Of a stretch of 64,000 nt of DNA, positions 27,918 to 36,499 are shown piece by piece. Position 1 is the first letter of the stretch, and every line of letters starts with the position of its first letter. The position numbers and the translations under genes are program-made. The stretch covers positions 124,001 through 188,000 of the forward strand of contig JAJFKY010000006.1 of assembly GCA_021772975.1 (NCBI GenBank), read 5' to 3'. The notes beneath the pieces were generated by a model. It worked only from the letters and a program-made list of their open reading frames with translations, had not been told where the DNA came from and searched no databases. This stretch comes from Gammaproteobacteria bacterium. Lineage in GTDB: Bacteria; Pseudomonadota; Gammaproteobacteria; Xanthomonadales; Wenzhouxiangellaceae.

Positions 27918-28703
27918 TTAATCCTGTTGTTTATCGGCCGGCTTATCCTTACGCCGGTGCTGCTGGGCCAGCACCGCGCTGACAATACCCTGCAATATAC
28001 TGATCTCGCTGGCCTCCAGGCGCGCGCGCATAAATAACCGGCGTAACCGCTGCATCAGCAGCATCGGCTGGGCGGGGTTCAAAATATCCAGTTCAGTGAT
28101 CATTTGCTGCAAACGCTGCAGAAAGCTTTCCACCGCCTGTTTGTCGGCCGGCGCATAAGCCGGATCGGTTGGTTCGGCCGGAGGGCTGCTATCGACTGCA
28201 TCCAGAAAAGCCAGTCGCAGCTCATAGCAAATCACCTGCACCGCCTGCGATAGATTCAATGAACTGTATTCAGGATTGGCGGGAATCTCGATCCGGAAGT
28301 GGCAGCGCTGCAACTGGTCGTTGGATAAACCCACGCTCTCAGTACCAAACAATACCGCGATCCGGCCTGCGTCCTGACCGGCCTGCACCGCCTGCCGGAT
28401 ATGCTCGCCAGCCTGCCTGGCGGCCAGCATCGGCCACTCCAACGTTCGCGAGCGGGCACTGGCGCCCAGCACTAGCTGGCAATCAGCAATCGCGGCATCC
28501 AGATTGTCCACCACCTCGGCCCCGGTCAGTAAATCCGCGGCACTGGATGCCATTGCACTGGCCTTGGCATCTGGGAAATACCTGGGACGCACCAACACCA
28601 ACCGCGTCAGCCCCATCACCTTCATCGCCCGCGCCACCGAACCGATATTGCCGGGATGGGTGGTGTCGATTAATACGATGCGGATTTGGCTGAGCTGCTT
28701 CAT
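27918..28703 (-). CDS. trmJ: tRNA (cytidine/uridine-2'-O-)-methyltransferase TrmJ
   Basis: This SPOUT methyltransferase modifies the 2'-O of position 32 in the tRNA anticodon loop. It has 261 residues. The conserved motifs are THPGNIGSVARAMKVMG at the N-terminus, LFGTESVGLSN, and NPEYSSLNLSQAVQ forming the trefoil knot that binds S-adenosylmethionine. The C-terminal ~90 residues are the helical tail typical of TrmJ, with a lysine-rich end. Divergence from suhB across about 1 kb is as in E. coli, although the gap here is filled with repeats. Confidence 0.94.
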   Translation of the reverse strand: MKQLSQIRIVLIDTTHPGNIGSVARAMKVMGLTRLVLVRPRYFPDAKASAMASSAADLLTGAEVVDNLDAAIADCQLVLGASARSRTLEWPMLAARQAGEHIRQAVQAGQDAGRIAVLFGTESVGLSNDQLQRCHFRIEIPANPEYSSLNLSQAVQVICYELRLAFLDAVDSSPPAEPTDPAYAPADKQAVESFLQRLQQMITELDILNPAQPMLLMQRLRRLFMRARLEASEISILQGIVSAVLAQQHRRKDKPADKQQD

Positions 28704-28804
28704 TGGGTTGGGGGTTATTTTTACCTGGGGGTATTTTATGCTGGATTGAGTTGAAGGTGTTTTGAATTACCTGGTGATTGTTCTGATTGCACTTTATTTA
28801 ACTT

Positions 28805-28816
28805 GGGAACCTCTGG
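28805..28816 (+). repeat. Copy of the GGGAACCTCTG repeat end
   Basis: GGGAACCTCTGG matches the first 11 bases of the terminal repeat found at 36893 and 38210. No inverted partner is visible nearby, so this looks like a solitary remnant. Confidence 0.4.
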
Positions 28817-28864
28817 TTTGTTTTTTGCCGCTTGCTGCGCTGAATGACACAAATAGCATGTGAA

Positions 28865-28897
28865 GATTCCTCGTCGCTGCGCTCTGTCGGAATGACA
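28865..28897 (+). repeat. Interspersed palindromic-arm repeat, copy A1
   Basis: This 33-base unit runs from GATTCCTCGTCGC to GTCGGAATGACA. It recurs with one mismatch at 29396-29428. A shorter variant of the arm (GATTATTCACTGCG to GAATGACA) lies at 28930-28955. It is a diverged form of the right arm of the elements described below. Confidence 0.7.
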
Positions 28898-29000
28898 AAA
28901 ATGTCATGAGACTTACAAAAGCGTGGAGAGATTATTCACTGCGTTCTGAATGACATACTATTCTGGTCAACCTCATCATCCCCAAACCCAAAAAAAACTC

Positions 29001-29087
29001 TGTCATCCTGAGCGCCAGCGAAGGATATCCTCATCACTACCCATCAACCCAATCCGGGAGAGACTCTTCACCGTATTCAGAATAACT
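29001..29087 (+). repeat. Palindromic intergenic element, copy B1
   Basis: The left arm (26 bases, 29001-29026) begins TGTCATCCTGAGCGCCAGCG. A diverged inverted right arm ends near 29087, with a loop containing CATCAACCCAATCC between. The arms pair to a long hairpin. Copies B2 and B3 share arms and much of the loop. Confidence 0.7.
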
Positions 29088-29149
29088 GAGTCGCGCCATG
29101 GGTCTTGACCCAGCCTACCCAACTTCAAGCTACCTGCTCTTCCTGCCAT

Positions 29150-29370
29150 TTAAGCTGCCGAAGACGGTGGGGCGTGGCGGGTGGGACAGCCCGGAGGGTG
29201 TCGCAGGTCCGCGCGGCAGGAAGCCACATCGGAGCGTGCCCGCCTAAGCACCTCCGGCTGAGGGAAGCCCGCAGGGTCAACGCAATCGGGCTATGTTTCT
29301 TTGCATACTTTCTTGCGCCAAGAAAGTAAATCGCATCAGCTCGCAAAGCGAGCGGCGAAAGTTTCCTCAG
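29150..29370. repeat. Non-coding interspersed repeat with pseudo-ORF
   Basis: This GC-rich segment contains CTTTCTTGCGCCAAGAAAG (29308-29326), a near-perfect palindrome, and GCTCGCAAAGCGAGC (29340-29354). A 73-codon frame on the minus strand (29125-29346) reads YFLGARKYAKKHSPIALTLR. From memory, near-identical frames are annotated as hypothetical proteins at many unrelated intergenic sites, which suggests a dispersed DNA or RNA element rather than a gene. Confidence 0.55.
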
Positions 29371-29395
29371 TTGAACTACACGGATAGCGTGGGGA

Positions 29396-29428
29396 GATTC
29401 CTCGTCGCTACGCTCTGTCGGAATGACA
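29396..29428 (+). repeat. Interspersed palindromic-arm repeat, copy A2
   Basis: This is identical to copy A1 (28865-28897) except for one base (CGCTACGC against CGCTGCGC). It lies directly downstream of the 29150-29370 element. Confidence 0.7.
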
Positions 29429-29472
29429 AACTAATATGACTAGCCCCATCACACCGGCCCCCAACCAACCCC

Positions 29473-29559
29473 TGTCATCCTGAGCGCCAGCGAAGGATCT
29501 CCGCATCACTGCCCGTCTGCTCATCCCAAGAAAGATTCTTCACTGCGTTCAGAATAACA
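29473..29559 (+). repeat. Palindromic intergenic element, copy B2
   Basis: The left arm (29473-29498) is identical to that of B1 over 26 bases. The right arm (29534-29559) ends TTCAGAATAACA. The loop again contains a CATCACTGCCC segment. Confidence 0.75.
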
Positions 29560-29603
29560 AATCAGCTGACTCGCTCCACTACCCTCCAAGCCCCAAATAC
29601 CTG

Positions 29604-29688
29604 TGTCATCCTGAGCACCAGCGAAGGATTTTCTCATCACCGTCCATCAATCCAATCCACGAGATTCTTCACTGCGCTCAGGATGACA
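29604..29688 (+). repeat. Palindromic intergenic element, copy B3
   Basis: This is the best-preserved copy. The left arm 29604-29629 (TGTCATCCTGAGCACCAGCG onward) and right arm 29663-29688 (ending GCGCTCAGGATGACA) pair over most of their length around a 33-base loop. It ends 70 bases before suhB. Confidence 0.8.
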
Positions 29689-29757
29689 GATTAGAGTACC
29701 GAGAAAATCTCTGCCCCCTACATCTGTTATGCTTCGCCTTTTTCAAAGCGAATCACT

Positions 29758-30570
29758 GTGAGTCATCAATCACCTTATATGAACATCGCCATCCGCGCGG
29801 CCGGACGGGCGGGTGAGATTATGCGGCGGGAGCAGAACCGTCTGCATCAACTGAATATCACCGAAAAAGCCCCCCATGATTTTGTCTCGGATGTTGATCT
29901 GGCCTGCGAGGCGACGATTCGGCGCTGCATTCTGGATATGTATCCGGAGCACTGCATCGTCGGTGAAGAAGGCGGCAGCCAGGGTAATCCGGACAGTGAA
30001 TACCGCTGGATTGTCGATCCCCTGGATGGCACCAGCAATTACCTGCACGGCATTCCGCATTTTGCGGTATCCATCGCGCTGGAAATCCGCGGTAAGGTTA
30101 TGCACGGCGTCGTCTACGATCCGATCCGTGAAGAAATGTTTACCGCCAGCCATGGCGAGGGCGCGTTACTGAATGACCGGCGCATCCGCTGCAGCAAGAA
30201 AACCTCGCTCAAAGACGCTTTGGTCGGCACCGGTTTCCCATTTCGCAAGCGTCGTTTCGAACAGGCCTATCAAGCCATGTTCAGCGGCTTCTTCGAGCAA
30301 TGCGAAGACCTGCGCCGCGCTGGCACCGCCAGCCTGGATCTGGCCTATGTGGCAGCCGGTCGTCTGGACGGTTTTTTTGAAATCGGTCTGCAGCCCTGGG
30401 ATATGGCGGCCGGCGTACTACTGATCCGTGAAGCCGGTGGGGTGATTGTGGATTTCGCCGGCGGAGATGAATACCTGGAAACCGGTAATATTATCGCCGC
30501 GCCGTTTAAAGTGATACCGGCCATGCTGCAGACGATTAAGCCACATACCGTAAAAGGGATTAATCGCTGA
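29758..30570 (+). CDS. suhB: Inositol-1-monophosphatase family protein SuhB
   Basis: This 270-residue, Mg2+-dependent inositol-phosphatase-fold protein matches E. coli SuhB throughout. Metal-binding motifs are GEEGG, WIVDPLDGTSNY and QPWDMAAG. SuhB also acts with Nus factors in rRNA antitermination, and its role here is probably the same. I use the GTG at 29758 because it aligns with the E. coli start; an ATG at 29779 is an alternative. The promoter region lies within or just after repeat B3. Confidence 0.95.
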   Translation: MSHQSPYMNIAIRAAGRAGEIMRREQNRLHQLNITEKAPHDFVSDVDLACEATIRRCILDMYPEHCIVGEEGGSQGNPDSEYRWIVDPLDGTSNYLHGIPHFAVSIALEIRGKVMHGVVYDPIREEMFTASHGEGALLNDRRIRCSKKTSLKDALVGTGFPFRKRRFEQAYQAMFSGFFEQCEDLRRAGTASLDLAYVAAGRLDGFFEIGLQPWDMAAGVLLIREAGGVIVDFAGGDEYLETGNIIAAPFKVIPAMLQTIKPHTVKGINR

Positions 30571-30684
30571 TCGTAAACACCGCGCACAGATTTCGAACAA
30601 TGCTGTGTACCCCGGCGCGAATCATCCAGCCCCTTAAGGATAGTGCTGCCGCTGCCAAGACCTTAGCCAGTAGTTCGGGCCAAT

Positions 30685-30720
30685 AGGTCGGTTTAGAACC
30701 GCGGGTTCGTAACCCGACAT
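30685..30720. repeat. REP-like hairpin (AGGTCGG...CCGACAT)
   Basis: AGGTCGGTTTAGAACC is followed by CGGGTTCGTAACCCGACAT, giving an outer GTCGG/CCGAC stem and an internal CGGGTTCGTAACCCG hairpin. It resembles short extragenic palindromes that are common between convergent genes; here suhB and korB converge. Confidence 0.5.
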
Positions 30721-30791
30721 CTTCATCACCTGTTGTCAGCTTGCGGCTGCGCCTGCCTACCCCTGGTTAACCTGGCGCCGGCGGAATGCAG

Positions 30792-30817
30792 GGTGCAATA
30801 AGCATGCGCATTGCACC
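30792..30817. terminator. Hairpin in the suhB-korB convergent gap
   Basis: GGTGCAAT and ATTGCACC form an 8-bp perfect stem around a loop with a central GCATGC. It lies between two convergent genes and may act as a Rho-assisted terminator for either; no T-tract is present. The remainder of 30571-30857 has no gene. Confidence 0.4.
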
Positions 30818-30857
30818 AAGCGCGCAGATTAGTACAAGTCCGGGGCAGATTACTGAA

Positions 30858-31913
30858 TCAGCGAAATTCCCGCTGCAATTGCTTTAACGCCTCACTGCCC
30901 GGACACAAATCCACATACGGCATATCCCGCAGTGGCGTGGTCACGGTTTGATTGATGGCATGCATGTCGGCTGCCTGATTGTTTATATATAACAAACCGG
31001 TGACCACTTCACCCTGCTCCTGATGAGCCTGAATATAAGCCGCCGCCGCGCTGCGATCGGCGGGGTCGTAGTCGTCATCGACCTTGCGCAGATAAATCTG
31101 GCTGCCGTCATGTAATGTTACCGGCTGCAGGTCGCCGGCATCATATCGGATGGTGATTTCGCTGGCCGGCGGCACAAAATCCGTATGAATCACTTCGTGA
31201 AAATTATCCCGCGTGTATTGATAACTTTTGGTTGAGCCATCGTGGTCATTAAACGTTACGCATGGCGAGATCACATCCAGCAGCGCAAACCCCTTGTGCG
31301 CCAGACCGGCTTTGATCAGCGGCACCAGTTGCTGTTTGTCGCCGGAAAATGAGCGCGCTACAAACGAACCGCCGAGCGCGATAGCCGTTAACACCGGATC
31401 AATCGGCTCGAAACTGTTCGCTACGCCCTGCTTGGACTTGGAACCCAGATCAGCCGAAGCCGAGAACTGCCCCTTGGTCAGACCATAGACGCCATTGTTT
31501 TCAATGATATACAGAATATTCAGATTGCGGCGCATGGCGTGTGCGAACTGTCCCAGGCCAATCGACAATGAATCACCATCGCCGGACACACCGACATACA
31601 TTAAATCCGCGCAGGCGGCATTGGCGCCGGTGGCGATGGAAGGCATCCTGCCGTGCACCGAATTCAGGCCGTGCGAGGCATTGAGAAAATAAGCCGGCGT
31701 TTTAGAGGAGCAACCGATACCGCTGAGTTTGGCCACCCGGTAGGGTACGACCTCCAGCTCAAAAAAAGCCTGCACCAGCGCTGCTGTTATTGAATCGTGG
31801 CCGCAACCGGCGCACAGGGTGGACATGCCGCCTTCATAATCACGCGCCGTCAACCCCAGACTGTTTTGCTTTTGACCAGGATGCCGGGCCACCGGCTTAC
31901 TGATATAACTCAT
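30858..31913 (-). CDS. korB: 2-oxoacid:ferredoxin oxidoreductase, beta subunit (KorB-like)
   Basis: This 351-residue subunit binds thiamine diphosphate and an iron-sulfur cluster. The motifs are CAGCGHD, GIGCSSKTP and the TPP motif GDGDSLSIGLGQ ending in ENNGVYGLTKGQ. With the alpha subunit it oxidatively decarboxylates a 2-oxoacid to the acyl-CoA, probably 2-oxoglutarate, passing electrons to ferredoxin. The start overlaps the korA stop by 4 bases. Substrate choice is inferred from family similarity; pyruvate cannot be excluded. Confidence 0.85.
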   Translation of the reverse strand: MSYISKPVARHPGQKQNSLGLTARDYEGGMSTLCAGCGHDSITAALVQAFFELEVVPYRVAKLSGIGCSSKTPAYFLNASHGLNSVHGRMPSIATGANAACADLMYVGVSGDGDSLSIGLGQFAHAMRRNLNILYIIENNGVYGLTKGQFSASADLGSKSKQGVANSFEPIDPVLTAIALGGSFVARSFSGDKQQLVPLIKAGLAHKGFALLDVISPCVTFNDHDGSTKSYQYTRDNFHEVIHTDFVPPASEITIRYDAGDLQPVTLHDGSQIYLRKVDDDYDPADRSAAAAYIQAHQEQGEVVTGLLYINNQAADMHAINQTVTTPLRDMPYVDLCPGSEALKQLQREFR

Positions 31914-33727
31914 GCGATTTTCCGCTCCTTAAGGTGCTCTGAGACCTGTTCGATAACAAAATCCGCGTACAGTGGAAAGCCGCCGTAATGCAGCAGCGAA
32001 ATCAGCTTGTCCCGATGCACGCCGGTTTCCAGCGTCAGCAATGCAGCCATCTGGGCATCGCGATTTTGTTCCACTACAAACACCCGTTCATGGGCATTGA
32101 CAAACGCTTCCACTTCCGGACCGAACGGGAACGCCCGAATCCGCAGATAATTCAAACGCAGGCCCTGTTCGCGCAGGCGATCCAGTGCTTCACGGATAGC
32201 CCCATCACTGCTGCCGTAGCCGATAATGGCATCGCTGATGCCGGGCTGCTGTTGGCTGAGCGCGGGCGGCACCATGCGCGCGGCGGTTTTGAATTTGCGC
32301 GCCAGCCGGTCCACGACCTCCTGATACTCATCCGGATCTTCGGTATAACCGCCATATTTGTTGTGCCCCGAACCACGGGTAAAATACGCGCCTTTGGGAT
32401 GCACTCCCGGCAGGCTGCGTGCACAGATGCCATCACCATCCACATCCAGATAACGGTAAAAGCGTTCGATATTTTCCAGTGCTTTGGCGTCCAGCACTTT
32501 GCCACGCCTGGGAACATAGCTTTCGTCCCACTTTAGTTCCGGGCACGGCCATTCATTCATACCGATATCCAGATCGGACAGCACAAATACCGGTGTCTGC
32601 AACTGCTCGGCCAGATCAAACGCCGCAATCGTGAGATAAAAACATTCTTCCGGATCAGCCGGATACAGGCAGACATGTTTGGTGTCGCCGTGTGAGGCAT
32701 AGGCGCAGGTCAACACGTCGCATTGCTGGGTGCGGGTCGGCATGCCGGTCGAAGGGCCGACCCGCTGGACATCAAACAATACCGCGGGCAGTTCAGTGAA
32801 ATAGGCAAACCCGATAAATTCGCTCATCAATGAAATACCCGGACCGCTGGTCGGGGTAAACGAACGCGCGCCGTTCCAGCTGGCGCCCAGCACCATCCCG
32901 ATCGCTGCCAGTTCATCTTCGGCCTGGATCACGCAATAACGCTTGTCGCCGGTTTCCGGGTCCTGCCGGAAGCGCCGGCAAAAACCTTCAAAGGCGTCCA
33001 TCAGCGAAGTTGACGGGGTGATCGGATACCAGGCACCGACGGTTGCGCCGGCATACACGCAACCCAGCCCGGCGGCGGTGTTGCCATCGATCATAATATG
33101 CCCGCCGGTGGCATCCATGGTCGCCGCGCGTGCCGGCAGCGGGCAGTCAAAATGCTGCATGGCATAGTCATAGCCCATCCGCACCGCCTGCATATTCAAT
33201 GGCACCAGCTTGGGTTTGGCGGCAAACTGCTCCTCCAGCAGCCCCTGCACCACCGACATATCAAGATCCAGCAAGGCCACCAGCGCGCCGACATACATCA
33301 CATTTTTCATTAATATGCGCACCCGCGCACTTTCAAATTCAGCCGCGCAATGCTTGGCCAGGGGAATTCCGATAAAAGTGATATCCTCGCGCACCAACGC
33401 CTTGTTCATAGGCCATGACGAGTCATACAGCAGGTACCCACCGGAGCTGACCTCGGCGACGTCACGGGCATAGGTCTCCGCATTCATCGCCACCATCACA
33501 TCGACCCGGCCCGAGCGCGATTGATAACCATCCTTATTGACCCGTATTTCGTACCAGGTAGGCAGACCCTGGATATTCGACGGAAAGAAGTTCTTGGCCG
33601 AGATTGGCACACCCATGCGGAAAATGGTCTTGCTGAGCAAGCCATTGGCACTGGCTGAGCCGGTGCCGTTAACGTTGGCCAGTTTGATCACAAAGTCGTT
33701 GACACGCACGCCGCTCTGCCCGCTCAT
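31910..33727 (-). CDS. korA: 2-oxoacid:ferredoxin oxidoreductase, fused gamma/alpha subunit (KorA-like)
   Basis: This 605-residue subunit has an N-terminal gamma domain (about 1-185, VNGTGSASANGLL and FPSNIQGLPTWYEIRV) fused to the alpha domain (about 215-600). The alpha domain carries GCVYAGATVGAWYPITPSTSL and TSGPGISLMSEFIGFA. The ATG at 33727 overlaps the stop of the upstream gene in an ATGA; the longer frame upstream is a shadow. It forms the catalytic heterodimer with KorB. The gamma-alpha fusion is the form seen in several aerobic bacteria. Confidence 0.87.
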   Translation of the reverse strand: MSGQSGVRVNDFVIKLANVNGTGSASANGLLSKTIFRMGVPISAKNFFPSNIQGLPTWYEIRVNKDGYQSRSGRVDVMVAMNAETYARDVAEVSSGGYLLYDSSWPMNKALVREDITFIGIPLAKHCAAEFESARVRILMKNVMYVGALVALLDLDMSVVQGLLEEQFAAKPKLVPLNMQAVRMGYDYAMQHFDCPLPARAATMDATGGHIMIDGNTAAGLGCVYAGATVGAWYPITPSTSLMDAFEGFCRRFRQDPETGDKRYCVIQAEDELAAIGMVLGASWNGARSFTPTSGPGISLMSEFIGFAYFTELPAVLFDVQRVGPSTGMPTRTQQCDVLTCAYASHGDTKHVCLYPADPEECFYLTIAAFDLAEQLQTPVFVLSDLDIGMNEWPCPELKWDESYVPRRGKVLDAKALENIERFYRYLDVDGDGICARSLPGVHPKGAYFTRGSGHNKYGGYTEDPDEYQEVVDRLARKFKTAARMVPPALSQQQPGISDAIIGYGSSDGAIREALDRLREQGLRLNYLRIRAFPFGPEVEAFVNAHERVFVVEQNRDAQMAALLTLETGVHRDKLISLLHYGGFPLYADFVIEQVSEHLKERKIA

Positions 33728-35508
33728 TGATGGTCCTCGGCATAAGCCACCTGCAACTTGAACTGCTGCATATCCCAGGCCCCGGTCGGGCAGCGCTCGG
33801 CACACAGCCCGCAATGCACGCACACATCTTCATCCTTGACCATCACCCGGCCGGTCTGCGGTAAATCGCGGGAAACAAACAAATCCTGCTCCGGATTTTC
33901 CGCCGGCGCCCGCAAACGCTGACGCAGCTCATGTTCAGGACCATTGTTGGTAATGGTCAGGCAATCCACCGGGCAGATATCCATGCAGGCATCGCATTCG
34001 ATGCACAGCTTGTCAAAAAACACGGTCTGCACATCGCAGTTCATGCAGCGTTCCACTTCGGTGATGACCTGGTCGACGGTGAACCCCAGTTCCACCTCGA
34101 TATTGATTTTTTCAAAGCGCTTTTTCAGCTCAACATGCGGCATCTGGCGGCGGCTGGCCGGATTATAGTCGTTGCTGTAGCTCCATTCGTGAATACCCAT
34201 TTTGGTGCTGCTCAGGTTCATCCTGTCAGGCAGGCGCTCGGTCAGTTCACGTTGCTGGCAGTAGTTATGGATGGAGATGGCTGCCTGATGCCCGTGCTCG
34301 ACCGCCCAGATAATGTTTTTCGGTCCAAACGCTGAATCACCACCGAAGAACACGCCCTCACGGGTAGACTGAAACGTGGTGGCATCCACCACCGGCACAT
34401 CCCACTGGTCGAACTCGATACCCAGATCGCGCTCGATCCAGGGAAAAGCGTTTTCCTGACCAATAGCCAGAATGACATCATCGCAGGGGAAAAACTTTTC
34501 TCCGGTCACCCGGGAGCCGGTGATCTTGCCGCGTTCGTCGATGTCGTATTCCATTTGTTCAAACAGCATCCCCGTCAGCTTGCCGTGTTCGATAACAAAC
34601 GCCTTGGGGGAGTGATTGATGACGATCTCAACCTGCTCTTCCTCGGCGTCTTCCAATTCCCAATCAGAGGCCTTGAAGAATTCCCGCGGCTTGCGCGCCA
34701 TCACCTTGACGTTGCTGCCGCCCAGGCGCAGCGAGGATCGACAGCAATCCATGGCGGTATTGCCGACGCCGATAATCAATACGTTCTCACCAATCGAATC
34801 AATGTGCTCAAAAGCCACCGACTCCAGCCATTCAATACCGATATGGATGCGCTCAGTGGCGTCCCGCCCCGGCAGATTCAGTTCCTTGCCTTTGGGCGCT
34901 CCGCTGCCGATAAACACCGCATCGTAATGTTCTTCATCCAACAGTTCCCGCAGGCTGTCTACCGGGCTGTTCAGACGCAGATCAACGCCCATATCCACGA
35001 TGTAATTGATTTCTTCATCCAGCACCTCAGCCGGCAGCCGGAAGGCCGGTATATTGGTGCGCATCAAGCCGCCGGTTTTATCCAGTGCTTCGTAAATGAC
35101 CACCTCGTAGCCCAGCGGTATCAAATCGTTGGCCACCGTCAGTGATGCGCAGCCTGCGCCTACACAGGCTACCCGCTTGCCATTTCTGTGTTGCGGTGCT
35201 TTGGGCAGCCGCTCGGTGATATCGTCGCGATGATCGGCGGCCACCCGCTTTAAGCGGCAGATGGCTACTGCTTTCTCATCCACGCGGCGGCGGCGGCAAG
35301 CCGGTTCACAGGGGCGGTCACAGACCCGGCCCAAAATGGCCGGGAATACATTCGACTCCCGATTAAGCATATACGCATCAGCAAACCGGCCCATGGCGAT
35401 CATGCGGATATATTCAGGAACATTGGTATGCGCCGGGCAGGCCCATTGGCAATCGACCACCTTGTGGTAGTAATCCGGGTTGCTGGTATCAGTCGGTTCC
35501 ATAGGCAT
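33724..35508 (-). CDS. FAD/NAD(P) oxidoreductase fused to 4Fe-4S ferredoxin domains
   Basis: This 594-residue protein resembles the small subunit of glutamate synthase. An N-terminal cysteine cluster domain (CQWACPAH, CDRPCEPAC) precedes a Rossmann FAD site (VACVGAGCASL, where Cys replaces the usual Pro) and an NAD(P) site (VLIIGVGNTAMDCCR). Two C-terminal ferredoxin motifs follow (CIECDACMDICPVDC, CVHCGLCAERCPTG). As first gene of the kor operon it probably moves electrons from KorAB to NAD(P)+, or the reverse. The usual glutamate synthase large subunit is not present nearby, which supports a role with KorAB. Confidence 0.85.
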   Translation of the reverse strand: MPMEPTDTSNPDYYHKVVDCQWACPAHTNVPEYIRMIAMGRFADAYMLNRESNVFPAILGRVCDRPCEPACRRRRVDEKAVAICRLKRVAADHRDDITERLPKAPQHRNGKRVACVGAGCASLTVANDLIPLGYEVVIYEALDKTGGLMRTNIPAFRLPAEVLDEEINYIVDMGVDLRLNSPVDSLRELLDEEHYDAVFIGSGAPKGKELNLPGRDATERIHIGIEWLESVAFEHIDSIGENVLIIGVGNTAMDCCRSSLRLGGSNVKVMARKPREFFKASDWELEDAEEEQVEIVINHSPKAFVIEHGKLTGMLFEQMEYDIDERGKITGSRVTGEKFFPCDDVILAIGQENAFPWIERDLGIEFDQWDVPVVDATTFQSTREGVFFGGDSAFGPKNIIWAVEHGHQAAISIHNYCQQRELTERLPDRMNLSSTKMGIHEWSYSNDYNPASRRQMPHVELKKRFEKINIEVELGFTVDQVITEVERCMNCDVQTVFFDKLCIECDACMDICPVDCLTITNNGPEHELRQRLRAPAENPEQDLFVSRDLPQTGRVMVKDEDVCVHCGLCAERCPTGAWDMQQFKLQVAYAEDHQ

Positions 35509-35704
35509 CGTTCACTGTATACAGCGACACACAATGCCCGTTTGCCATGATCCGCTGTCTATCACAGCCGGCCTGTTGCGACACCGGAAACACCGGCGCG
35601 CTGATTTTCAGCCAAGTTTGCTTTAATTACGTACCAGTCGCAAGCGCCCGGTCAAAGCCATCAGAATTTGGCGGTTCCCGGTAAATGCATTACATTGCCC
35701 GCCG

Positions 35705-36475
35705 ATGATCAACAAAACTCAAATTCTGCGATGGCTGCTGGGTGGCCTGTGCGGTGCGCTGCTGCTGACTGCCTGCGCATCAGCGCCTGATACCGATACC
35801 AACCCGGTCTGGGTCGTTTCCGAGCGCCTGAGTATCGAACAAATCCATCCTGACATCTGGATACATACTTCCCGCCGGACGCTCGACAGCGGCGAAACCT
35901 TTCCGGCCAACGGGTTGCTGGTGCGCCACGGCCAACAGCTGATGCTGATCGACACCGCCTGGGGTGAAGACATCACCCAGGAACTGTTGCGCTGGATCGA
36001 GAACCAATTAAGACTGCCCGTCAGCCAGGCTGTGGTCACCCATTTTCATGCTGACAGCATGGGTGGCGCCGGGGTTCTGGCGGCTCGTAACATTCCGTTT
36101 TCAGCTCATCCGCTGAGCCTGGTTCTGGCTGATAATCAGGGCCTGCCATTGCCTGAACCGATTAGTGAACTGCATGCTGCCGATACCGTCACGCTTGACG
36201 GGGTAGAAATTTTCTATCCCGGTCCCGCGCACAGCCGGGATAATATCGTGATCTGGATTCCGCACGCCAGAGTATTGTTCGGCGGTTGCGCAATCAGATC
36301 AGCCGAATTCAAAGGTACCGGTAATACCGCCGATGCCGATCTGGACAACTGGCCCAAAGCCATCAAGCAGGTCAGGCAGCGCTATCCTGATATTCAGCAG
36401 GTGGTGCCTGGACACGGCCAGACCGGTGGCCCGGATTTACTGACCCATACCATCGCGTTATTTGCACCGGGCTGA
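35705..36475 (+). CDS. Subclass B1 metallo-beta-lactamase, lipoprotein type
   Basis: This 256-residue zinc hydrolase has every B1 ligand in order: His113, His115 and Asp117 in HFHAD, His176 in GPAHSRDN, Cys195 in FGGCAI and His237 in VPGHGQTGG. The GNTADADLDNWP loop resembles VIM-type enzymes. The N-terminus has a hydrophobic helix and a lipobox LTAC (Cys24), implying an outer-membrane or inner-membrane lipoprotein as in NDM-1. It likely opens beta-lactams in the periplasm. No transposase, integron or other resistance gene is adjacent, so it looks like a resident chromosomal gene. Substrate range cannot be read from sequence. Confidence 0.9.
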   Translation: MINKTQILRWLLGGLCGALLLTACASAPDTDTNPVWVVSERLSIEQIHPDIWIHTSRRTLDSGETFPANGLLVRHGQQLMLIDTAWGEDITQELLRWIENQLRLPVSQAVVTHFHADSMGGAGVLAARNIPFSAHPLSLVLADNQGLPLPEPISELHAADTVTLDGVEIFYPGPAHSRDNIVIWIPHARVLFGGCAIRSAEFKGTGNTADADLDNWPKAIKQVRQRYPDIQQVVPGHGQTGGPDLLTHTIALFAPG

Positions 36476-36499
36476 CGCCCTGACGCTTGCCGGCATAGA

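Noticed and set aside
29125-29346. 73-residue minus-strand ORF in the trmJ-suhB gap
   Set aside because: It lies wholly inside an interspersed repeat and reads through palindromes; similar frames recur as spurious hypothetical proteins, so I list the region as a repeat.
28865-29688. Possible CRISPR array in the trmJ-suhB gap
   Set aside because: Repeats are palindromic, of two lengths, irregularly spaced, and the inter-repeat segments are themselves conserved rather than unique spacers. No cas gene is nearby.
35705-36475. Assignment as glyoxalase II or a generic MBL-fold hydrolase
   Set aside because: The zinc-2 ligand Cys195 together with HFHAD and a single C-terminal His237 is the B1 beta-lactamase pattern; glyoxalases have HxHxDH and an Asp bridge.
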